Positions 1 through 5,570 of a DNA stretch of 5,668 nt are shown in pieces. The stretch's first letter is position 1. Each line of letters opens with the position of its first letter. The stretch comes from Fusobacteriaceae bacterium. GTDB lineage: Bacteria; Fusobacteriota; Fusobacteriia; Fusobacteriales; Fusobacteriaceae. Location of the stretch: assembly GCA_016938425.1 (NCBI GenBank), contig JAFGUR010000067.1, positions 1-5,668 of the forward strand, read 5' to 3'. Below the pieces are notes generated by a model. That model saw only the letters and a program-made list of their open reading frames with translations. It was not told the DNA's origin and did not search any database. A program made the translations under genes and the position numbers.

Positions 1-9
1 GAAGATAGA

Positions 10-27
10 TTTTAACTATAGTTAAAA
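10..27. repeat. Perfect 18-bp palindrome, function unknown
   Basis: The sequence TTTTAACTATAGTTAAAA is its own reverse complement over all 18 bases. It lies downstream of the leftward symporter gene. On the minus strand it is not followed by a T-tract, so it is not a convincing terminator for that gene. It could be an operator for a gene to the left of the window, part of a terminator for rightward transcription, or chance in AT-rich DNA. All that is seen is the symmetry. Confidence 0.4.
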
Positions 28-62
28 TAAAAAAACAAAAAACCAACTTAGAAGAATTTCTA
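28..62 (-). terminator. Weak candidate terminator of the symporter gene
   Basis: Read on the minus strand, TAGAA (62-58) can pair with TTCTA (53-49) around a 4-base loop. A strongly T-rich stretch follows, covering roughly positions 43 to 28. The stem is only five A/T-rich base pairs, far weaker than the terminator after the ABC-F gene. It is the best termination signal I can find in the 94 bases after the symporter stop codon, and the true terminator may lie beyond the left edge. Confidence 0.25.
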
Positions 63-94
63 TTTACACAAAAAAGATTACAGGCTCCCTTATT

Positions 95-1339
95 TTATTT
101 ATTTTTTAAATTTTCCATTGCTACAGCACAAGAAGCATCTCCAGTTATATTAACAGCAGTTCTCATCATATCAAAGATTCTATCAACACCGAATAATAGT
201 GGTAGTGCATTAATAGGCAAGTTTGCAGCTAATAATACAGCAACAACAAGTAAAGATGGTCCTGGTACACCAGCTTGACCAATAGAACCAATAGTTGCAG
301 TTATAATAATTGCAATATATTGAGGGATTCCTAAAGTGATACCATACATTTGAGCAAAGAATACAGCAACTAAAGCATAATAAATAGCATTTCCATCCAT
401 GTTAATAGTGGCTCCTAATGGTAAAACAAATGATGTTGTCTCATTAGAAACACCTAAGTCCTCTTCACAAACTTCCATTGTTACAGGTAAAGTTGCCATT
501 GATGAAGCAGTAGAAATTGCAACGATTTGAGCTTTATATATTTTTTTAATAAATAGAATAGGTGAAGTTTTTGAGAACATTTTAACAAATAATGAATAAA
601 CACCAAATGTATGTAATAATAAAGCACCAGTATATACAACTAATAATTTTAATACTAATCCTAAAACTTCATATCCAAAAGTTGCAACAGCACTAGCCAT
701 AAGTCCGAAAACACCTATTGGCGCAATTACCATAACTTTTAAAATCATCCATATCATGGCATCGTTGAATCCGTTTAAAATATTTACAACAGAATCTCTA
801 TTTGATTTAGGAAGTTTAGAAATAGCAATTCCTAAAAATACACTGAAGAAAAGAATTTGTAATATATTCCCATTAACTAAACTAGCAATAGGATTAGTAG
901 GGATAATTCCTAAAATAGTATCCCAAAACCCAGGAATTTCTCCTTTATCAGCGTACTGTGACACACCGTCTAAAAATTCTTTAGGCAAAGAGCTTTCACT
1001 TAAACCAACACCAGGTTTAAATACTTCTCCAAATATTAATCCGATAACAACAGCAACAGCAGTAGTTCCTAAGTAATAGACAAAAGTTCCTATCCCAACT
1101 TTTCCAGCAGATTTAGTTTCTCCTAAAGATGAAGCTCCTAAAATTATTGATACACAAACTAAAGGAATTACCATCATTTTAATACTGTGAATAAAAACAT
1201 CACCTAATTTTTCAAAAATATACCCATAATGTTCAACAAATCCTGGAATTTTTTGTATTATAATTCCACAAAGAATACCCAAAATCATAGAAATAAGAAT
1301 TGCTAAACCTAAATTAATTTTTAGTTTTTTAACAGACAT
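95..1339 (-). CDS. Dicarboxylate/amino acid:cation symporter (DAACS/SLC1 family)
   Basis: This is a complete 414-residue inner-membrane transporter, the usual length for secondary carriers of the GltPh/GltP type, which import acidic amino acids or dicarboxylates with Na+ or H+. It has the family order: N-terminal membrane segments (first about residues 10-30), re-entrant hairpin 1 with a serine-rich tip (TASSMATLPVT, 277-287), TM7 with NMDGNA (313-318), hairpin 2 with GVPGPS (357-362), and TM8 with D386, D390, R393, T394, N397 and D401. By alignment from memory with GltPh, D390 and R393 match residues that hold the substrate amino group and side-chain carboxylate, which favours aspartate or glutamate over plain dicarboxylates. 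The NMDG motif is usually followed by T and here by N; the hairpin 2 tip also differs, so the substrate is uncertain. The ATG is preceded by AAGGAGG (1353-1347) at 7-base spacing. The gene stands alone and is divergent from its neighbour. Confidence 0.93.
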   Translation of the reverse strand: MSVKKLKINLGLAILISMILGILCGIIIQKIPGFVEHYGYIFEKLGDVFIHSIKMMVIPLVCVSIILGASSLGETKSAGKVGIGTFVYYLGTTAVAVVIGLIFGEVFKPGVGLSESSLPKEFLDGVSQYADKGEIPGFWDTILGIIPTNPIASLVNGNILQILFFSVFLGIAISKLPKSNRDSVVNILNGFNDAMIWMILKVMVIAPIGVFGLMASAVATFGYEVLGLVLKLLVVYTGALLLHTFGVYSLFVKMFSKTSPILFIKKIYKAQIVAISTASSMATLPVTMEVCEEDLGVSNETTSFVLPLGATINMDGNAIYYALVAVFFAQMYGITLGIPQYIAIIITATIGSIGQAGVPGPSLLVVAVLLAANLPINALPLLFGVDRIFDMMRTAVNITGDASCAVAMENLKNK

Positions 1340-1369
1340 TGACTCTCCTCCTTTTATTATTTCATTATC

Positions 1370-1397
1370 ATTTTACTATATTATAGATATTAATCAA
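1370..1397 (-). promoter_or_regulatory. Candidate promoter of the symporter gene
   Basis: On the minus strand, TTGATT (1397-1392) is separated by 16 bases from TAAAAT (1375-1370), which would start transcription about 25 bases before the ATG. A perfect TATAAT lies slightly upstream (1385-1380) but has no recognisable -35 element at 16-18 bases. Either could be used. The AT-rich background makes such matches easy to find. Confidence 0.4.
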
Positions 1398-1482
1398 ATA
1401 CATACTATAAATGTTAACTATTAATATAAAGAATAACAATGATGTTTTTAGTATATTAAAATCAAATGATAGCATAAAAAAA

Positions 1483-1511
1483 TTAAAAAATAATAAAAAT
1501 TGTGGTAAAAT
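1483..1511 (+). promoter_or_regulatory. Candidate extended -10 promoter of the corA-like gene
   Basis: TTAAAA (1483-1488) is followed after 17 bases by TAAAAT (1506-1511), with TG at 1503-1504 making an extended -10 element (TGGTAAAAT). The -35 is weak (4 of 6), as is common for extended -10 promoters. The predicted start near 1518 gives a leader of about 34 bases that includes the ribosome binding site before the ATG at 1552. It also makes the alternative GTG at 1522 almost leaderless and unlikely. Confidence 0.5.
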
Positions 1512-1539
1512 TAATTGAAAAGTGTTGGAATTTTATCAT

Positions 1540-1545
1540 GGGAGG
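1540..1545 (+). promoter_or_regulatory. Ribosome binding site fixing the corA-like start
   Basis: GGGAGG lies 6 bases before the ATG at 1552. The in-frame GTG at 1522 has no Shine-Dalgarno sequence upstream, and its reading frame would run through this site. This decides the start in favour of 1552. Confidence 0.8.
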
Positions 1546-1551
1546 AATTTT

Positions 1552-2481
1552 ATGAAGATTGAGTATATACTAAATGATGGGTACCTTCAAGAAATGGAAG
1601 AAAATGGAGATATTTTGGTATTTATAAAACCAACATTAGAAGAAAAAAAAATCATAAAAGAAAACTTTGATATAAGTGACCATGATATATCAAGCTCGCT
1701 AGATGAAGAAGAATTACCAAGATTAGATGATGAAGAGAAATTTTTCTTTATTTGGAAATATCCAAGAACCTTTATGAATAAAAGTGATTTTGAAATATCG
1801 TCTATTGGATTTTTTGTTAGGTATACAAAGATAATACTTATTACAGATTACGACTTTGAGTATTTTAGAATAAATAAAATAAAATACAAAAATAGTTTTG
1901 ACATAATACTAAGATTTATGGAGTTTACTATAAAGCATTATGGACAACATTTGAAAATTACTAAAGCTATGTCTAAAGAAATTGAGAGAAAAATGAATAC
2001 TTCTATGGAGAATAAATATCTTGTTCAAATGTTTAATTTGAGTGAAAGTTTAATATATTATCAAAGTTCTTTAGCTTTGAATTATGATGCAATAGTTAAA
2101 TTACACCTGTATTCTAAAAAGAATAATTTTACAGAAACTACTATTAACTCTTTAGAAAACTTAAAAATAGAAAATGAACAAGCATTAAAACAGGCAGAGA
2201 TTTATTCAGAAGTTTTTTCGGGCTTAATGGATGCGAGGGCATCAATAGTTAATAATAATATGAATCAATTGATGAAAAAATTAACTATTATAAATATAAT
2301 TTTCTTGCCTTTAAATTTAATTGCAGGAATTTTTGGAATGTCTGAATTTACAACTTTTATAGGATCCCACAATATATTTATTGGTTATTTATTATTTTTT
2401 ATAGGTTTAGCATTAACAGGAATAATAACATACAAAATTTTAATGAAAATTGAAAAAAGAGAAAAGGGAAAGAAAAAATAA
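1552..2481 (+). CDS. CorA-family divalent cation transporter, GMS variant
   Basis: The 309-residue protein has the CorA/MIT layout: a soluble N-terminal domain containing the family-like stretch SSLDEEELPRLDDEE (48-62), a long charged helical linker (about 125-243), and two C-terminal membrane segments (about 243-261 and 276-297) ending in a lysine-rich cytoplasmic tail. CorA proteins form homopentameric channels in the inner membrane that admit Mg2+, or Co2+/Ni2+; ZntB relatives move Zn2+. The first membrane segment ends LPLNLIAGIFGMSEF, so the usual GMN signature at the pore mouth is GMS (262-264). I recall GMSE-type variants within the wider family, but cannot say what ion they carry. The start is the ATG with GGGAGG six bases upstream, not the in-frame GTG 30 bases earlier. 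A run of nine A's lies early in the gene (1643-1651). The gene is 67 bases upstream of the ABC-F gene on the same strand, with no terminator between. Confidence 0.85.
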   Translation: MKIEYILNDGYLQEMEENGDILVFIKPTLEEKKIIKENFDISDHDISSSLDEEELPRLDDEEKFFFIWKYPRTFMNKSDFEISSIGFFVRYTKIILITDYDFEYFRINKIKYKNSFDIILRFMEFTIKHYGQHLKITKAMSKEIERKMNTSMENKYLVQMFNLSESLIYYQSSLALNYDAIVKLHLYSKKNNFTETTINSLENLKIENEQALKQAEIYSEVFSGLMDARASIVNNNMNQLMKKLTIINIIFLPLNLIAGIFGMSEFTTFIGSHNIFIGYLLFFIGLALTGIITYKILMKIEKREKGKKK

Positions 2482-2488
2482 TTTAATC

Positions 2489-2517
2489 TTTTCAAAATCA
2501 GATATTGCTGATAAAAT
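2489..2517 (+). promoter_or_regulatory. Candidate extended -10 promoter of the ABC-F gene
   Basis: TTTTCA (2489-2494) is followed after 17 bases by TAAAAT (2512-2517), preceded by TG at 2509-2510, giving TGATAAAAT, the same nine bases as the first rpsL promoter. The predicted start near 2524 leaves a leader of about 25 bases. A short inverted repeat (ATCAG 2497-2501, CTGAT 2508-2512) overlaps the promoter but lacks a T-tract. Readthrough from the corA-like gene is therefore also possible. Confidence 0.45.
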
Positions 2518-2548
2518 TATAAAAAACATTGAGAAGGGAATATTTTAG

Positions 2549-4444
2549 ATGGCATTAATACAATTTAATAACATATACAAAGGATTTTCAGGGGAATATG
2601 TATTGAAAAATATAAGTTTTTCCATAGATGAGAAAGATAAAATAGGGTTAATAGGTCAAAATGGAGCTGGGAAAACAACATTAGTAAAAATGATTTTAGG
2701 TGAGGAAACCCATGATTGTGATGAAAAAAATGTTTATGGAACAATAACTAAAAAAGGAAATATTAATATTGGCTATTTATCACAAAATTTTGATTTGAAT
2801 GAAGAAAATACAGTTTTTAATGAGATATTATCTGTCTATAGTGATGTCTTAGAAGATCATAAAAAAATAGAAATTTTGAATCATAGGTTAGCAGAAGAAC
2901 TTGATAAATTTGATGAAATTATGGAAGAATTGTCAATATTAACAGTTAGATATGAAAAAGAAGAAGGTTATTCTTTGGAGTATAAAGTAAAACAGATCTT
3001 AACAGGATTAAATTTCCCCCAAGAGCTTTACAATCAAAGAGTTGGGGACTTGAGTGGAGGTCAAAAATCAAGGGTAGCATTAGGAAAAATTTTATTAAGA
3101 GAACCAGAACTACTAATATTGGACGAGCCCACAAACCATTTAGATATAAATGCAATTGAATGGCTAGAAGAGTTTTTAAAAACTTATAATAAAGCTTTTA
3201 TACTAATATCACATGATAGATATTTTTTAAATAATGTAGTTAAGACAGTTTATGAAATAGAAAGAAAGTCGATAAATTTTTATAAAGGTAATTTTGATGA
3301 TTATGTAGTTCAAAAAGAAATTTATCTTAGTGGTGCTATGAAATCTTATGAAAAAGAACAAGAGAAGATTGCTAAAATGGAAGAATATATTGAAAGATAT
3401 AGAGCAGGAATCAAATCTAAACAAGCAAGAGGAAGAGAATCATTATTAAATAGAATGGAAAAATTGGATAATCCTGTTGTTAATGTAAGAAAAATTAAGT
3501 TGAAATTTGAGGCAAAAAGAGCTAGTACTGATAAAGTTCTGAAGATAAAAAGATTAACCAAAAGTTTTGAAGGGAAAAAAATATTTTCAAATTTAGACAT
3601 AGATGTATTTAAAGGTGATAGGATAGGTCTTATAGGTAAAAATGGTGTAGGAAAATCAACATTACTTAAAATTATAAATGATTTAGAAACTTATGACAGT
3701 GGAACTATTGAGTATGGAGAAAAACTGGATATAGCTTACTATGATCAAGAACATCAAAATATTAATAGAAATAATACAATACTGGAGGAAATTTTAGACA
3801 GTTTTCCTCTGTCAGAAGAAGATGCTAGAAGAATGGCTGGAGGATTTCTGTTTGGAGAAGATGAAGTTGACAAAAAAATATCATCTTTAAGTGGTGGAGA
3901 AAGAGCAAGAATTTCTTTTATGAAGTTAATGAAGGATAAACCAAATTTATTAATATTAGATGAGCCGACAAATCATTTAGATATATATTCAAGAGAAGTA
4001 TTGGAAGAATCTCTTGAAGACTATGATGGAACCTTAATAATTGTTTCACATGACAGATATTTTTTAGAAAGTATTGTTAATAAAATATATCACATAACAG
4101 AAGATGGAGCATATTTATTTAAAGGTGATTATAATGACTATAAAAATAGTAATAAAGAGAAAAAAGAAGAAAAAATATTAACAAATGATTACGAAGAGCA
4201 GAAGAAAAATAAAAATAGAATAAACTCATTGGTAAAACAGTTGGAGAAACTAGAAGAAGAAATAGAAAAACTAGAAAAAAATAAAGAAGAGTTATTGAAA
4301 GAATATGAAGTAGCAGGAAGAAAAAATGATGTTGGATTATTGATGGAATTACAAGAAAAAATAGATGATAAAGATAATTTGATATTTGAATTAATGGAAA
4401 AGTGGGAAGAAATAGAGAAAGAGTTGAAAGAGCTAGGAAATTAA
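2549..4444 (+). CDS. ABC-F family ATPase (ribosome-associated, YdiF/Uup-like architecture)
   Basis: This 631-residue cytoplasmic protein has two ABC nucleotide-binding domains and no membrane segments, the mark of ABC-F proteins. These bind the ribosomal E site, act on stalled or problematic translation, and in some members protect against antibiotics. NBD1 has Walker A GQNGAGKTT (36-44), Q79, LSGGQ (168-172), Walker B LLILDEP (188-194) and switch H222. NBD2 has GKNGVGKST (363-371), Q400, LSGGE (447-451), LLILDEP (467-473) and H501. Both catalytic glutamates (E193, E472) are present, so both sites should hydrolyse ATP. Helical 'arm' residues lie about 95-140, and the basic linker that contacts tRNA or rRNA in relatives is about 250-325 (RYRAGIKSKQARGRESLL). 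A Lys/Glu-rich coiled coil (about 533-629) ends the protein, as in Uup/YdiF-type members. The start has AAGGGA nine bases upstream. The exact subfamily and any resistance role cannot be told from sequence alone. Confidence 0.95.
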   Translation: MALIQFNNIYKGFSGEYVLKNISFSIDEKDKIGLIGQNGAGKTTLVKMILGEETHDCDEKNVYGTITKKGNINIGYLSQNFDLNEENTVFNEILSVYSDVLEDHKKIEILNHRLAEELDKFDEIMEELSILTVRYEKEEGYSLEYKVKQILTGLNFPQELYNQRVGDLSGGQKSRVALGKILLREPELLILDEPTNHLDINAIEWLEEFLKTYNKAFILISHDRYFLNNVVKTVYEIERKSINFYKGNFDDYVVQKEIYLSGAMKSYEKEQEKIAKMEEYIERYRAGIKSKQARGRESLLNRMEKLDNPVVNVRKIKLKFEAKRASTDKVLKIKRLTKSFEGKKIFSNLDIDVFKGDRIGLIGKNGVGKSTLLKIINDLETYDSGTIEYGEKLDIAYYDQEHQNINRNNTILEEILDSFPLSEEDARRMAGGFLFGEDEVDKKISSLSGGERARISFMKLMKDKPNLLILDEPTNHLDIYSREVLEESLEDYDGTLIIVSHDRYFLESIVNKIYHITEDGAYLFKGDYNDYKNSNKEKKEEKILTNDYEEQKKNKNRINSLVKQLEKLEEEIEKLEKNKEELLKEYEVAGRKNDVGLLMELQEKIDDKDNLIFELMEKWEEIEKELKELGN

Positions 4445-4456
4445 TATTTTTCAAAG

Positions 4457-4494
4457 TTAAGGAGAGATTTTTCAAAATCTCTCTTAATTTATTT
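4457..4494 (+). terminator. Intrinsic terminator after the ABC-F gene
   Basis: GAGAGATTTT (4462-4471) pairs perfectly with AAAATCTCTC (4474-4483). A further TTAA/TTAA pairing (4457-4460 with 4484-4487) extends the stem past a single bulged G at 4461. The innermost pairs probably open to form a small loop around TTCA. A T-rich run (TTTATTT, 4488-4494) follows. It lies 12 bases after the ABC-F stop codon and separates that gene from the str operon. Its T-run overlaps the -35 box of the next promoter. Confidence 0.85.
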
Positions 4495-4521
4495 GACAAA
4501 AAATAATTAAAATGATAAAAT
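4493..4521 (+). promoter_or_regulatory. rpsL promoter P1 (distal)
   Basis: A perfect TTGACA (4493-4498) is followed after 17 bases by TAAAAT (4516-4521), and TG at 4513-4514 makes it an extended -10 promoter. Expected initiation is near 4528, giving an rpsL leader of about 150 bases that passes through the second promoter. Confidence 0.75.
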
Positions 4522-4591
4522 TTAATGCTAACGTACAAAACTTATACAATTTGAGCTTTAAAATAATCAAAGGTTTACTATTAAAAAACCG

Positions 4592-4620
4592 TTGACTTTT
4601 TGAGGTTTCATAAGTATAAT
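4592..4620 (+). promoter_or_regulatory. rpsL promoter P2 (proximal)
   Basis: TTGACT (4592-4597) is followed after exactly 17 bases by a perfect TATAAT (4615-4620). The A/T-rich stretch upstream (about 4560-4590) could serve as an UP element. Initiation near 4627 would leave a leader of about 49 bases ending in the strong AAGGAGGT ribosome binding site (4660-4667). With P1 it gives the str operon two strong-looking promoters. Confidence 0.8.
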
Positions 4621-4675
4621 TGAAAAGTTATGTAAAAAATAAACATATAAAAAAATTGAAAGGAGGTTTAAGTAC

Positions 4676-5044
4676 ATGCCTACTATAAACCAATTAGTTA
4701 GATTTGGAAGAAACAAATTAGCTAAAACTGAAAAATCACCAGCTTTACAAGCTAACCCACAAAGAAGAGGGGTTTGTGTGAGAGTTTATACTACTACACC
4801 TAAAAAACCAAACTCAGCGTTAAGAAAAGTTGCCAGAGTAAGATTAACAAATGGTATAGAAGTAACAGCTTACATTCCAGGTATAGGACATAATCTACAA
4901 GAACATAGTATAGTACTTGTTAGAGGAGGAAGAACAAAAGATTTACCAGGGGTAAGATATAAAATAGTAAGAGGAGCGCTAGATACAGCTGGTGTTGCAA
5001 ACAGAAAACAAAGTAGATCTAAATATGGAGCGAAGAAAGGGTAA
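4676..5044 (+). CDS. rpsL: Small ribosomal subunit protein S12
   Basis: This 122-residue protein is S12, which sits at the decoding centre of the 30S subunit and controls the accuracy of codon recognition. The match is unmistakable: QLVRFGR near the start, RRGVC (30-34), TTTPKKPNSALRKVARVRLTNG (two conserved blocks, 39-60), GHNLQEHS (71-78), GGRTKDLPGVRY (84-95) and ARSKYG-like SRSKYG near the end. K43, K88 and P91, positions where streptomycin-resistance substitutions are known, carry the usual sensitive-type residues. D89 is the residue methylthiolated by RimO in other bacteria. The ATG follows AAGGAGGT with 8 bases between. It is the first gene of the str operon, 231 bases after the ABC-F stop and 19 bases before rpsG. 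It is slightly shorter at the C terminus than E. coli S12 (124 residues). Confidence 0.99.
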   Translation: MPTINQLVRFGRNKLAKTEKSPALQANPQRRGVCVRVYTTTPKKPNSALRKVARVRLTNGIEVTAYIPGIGHNLQEHSIVLVRGGRTKDLPGVRYKIVRGALDTAGVANRKQSRSKYGAKKG

Positions 5045-5063
5045 TTAGGAGGTGAATTAATCA

Positions 5064-5534
5064 ATGTCAAGAAGAAGAGCAGCAGTTAAAAGAGATGTAT
5101 TGCCTGATGCAAGATACTCTGATAAAATTGTAACTAAATTTGTAAATGCTTTAATGGTAGATGGGAAAAAATCAATCGCTGAGAATATATTCTATACAGC
5201 AATGGATTTAATAGAAGAGAAAACAGGGAAAGCTGGATATGATGTATTCAAAACAGCTTTAGAAAATGTAAAACCTCAACTAGAAGTAAGATCAAGAAGA
5301 ATTGGAGGATCTACTTACCAAGTACCAGTTGAAGTAAGAACTGAGAGACAATTAACTTTAGCGTTAAGATGGATTATTTCTAATACTAGATCAAGAAAAG
5401 AGTATGGAATGATTGAAAAATTAACAGCTGAATTAATAGCAGCTTCAAACAATGAAGGTGGAGCTATTAAGAAAAAAGAAGATACATACAAAATGGCAGA
5501 AGCAAACAGAGCTTTCGCACATTACAAATGGTAA
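5064..5534 (+). CDS. rpsG: Small ribosomal subunit protein S7
   Basis: This 156-residue protein is S7, the primary assembly protein for the 16S rRNA 3' domain (30S head), close to the E-site tRNA. The length is the standard bacterial one. Recognisable blocks are MSRRRAA at the start, NALMVDGKKSIAE (28-40), LENVKPQLEVRSRRIGGSTY (66-85), QVPVEVR (86-92), and the C-terminal KKKEDTYKMAEANRAFAHYKW region. The ATG has AGGAGGTG nine bases upstream. Only 19 bases separate it from rpsL, so there is no room for the long intergenic structure through which S7 represses its own operon in E. coli; any feedback here must work differently. A gap of 36 bases without a terminator leads to fusA, consistent with cotranscription. 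Confidence 0.99.
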   Translation: MSRRRAAVKRDVLPDARYSDKIVTKFVNALMVDGKKSIAENIFYTAMDLIEEKTGKAGYDVFKTALENVKPQLEVRSRRIGGSTYQVPVEVRTERQLTLALRWIISNTRSRKEYGMIEKLTAELIAASNNEGGAIKKKEDTYKMAEANRAFAHYKW

Positions 5535-5570
5535 TTAATATAATTTTTATTTAGAGGAGGAAGCTGTAAA

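Noticed and set aside
756..1076. 106-codon plus-strand open frame opposite the symporter gene
   Set aside because: It is the antisense shadow of a clearly recognised transporter, has no recognisable domain and no supporting ribosome binding site.
1351..1372. Fur-box-like TGATAAT stretch upstream of the symporter gene
   Set aside because: Only one half-site resembles the consensus and the inverted partner is missing. Such matches are expected in AT-rich DNA.
1522..1551. GTG start giving a 319-residue CorA-like protein
   Set aside because: There is no Shine-Dalgarno sequence before the GTG, while GGGAGG sits six bases before the ATG at 1552. The promoter candidate would also start transcription only a few bases before the GTG.
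2497..2512. ATCAG/CTGAT hairpin between the corA-like and ABC-F genes as a terminator
   Set aside because: The stem is only five base pairs and is followed by A-rich sequence rather than a T-run.
2946..3600. Overlapping minus-strand open frames within the ABC-F gene
   Set aside because: They are shadows of conserved ABC-F coding sequence with no family resemblance. The same applies to the minus-strand frame across rpsL (4870-5070).
4119..4538. 139-codon hydrophobic minus-strand open frame overlapping the ABC-F end and the terminator
   Set aside because: Its apparent hydrophobicity is the complement of a Lys/Glu-rich coiled-coil coding region (AAA/GAA codons read as TTT/TTC). It also crosses a terminator and a promoter.
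4739..4950. Possible streptomycin-resistance changes in S12
   Set aside because: The positions known for resistance (K43, K88, P91) carry the ordinary sensitive-type residues.
5120..5128. TGATAAAAT extended -10-like element inside rpsG
   Set aside because: It lies in a conserved coding sequence with no evidence of an internal start. It is kept only as a caution about chance matches.
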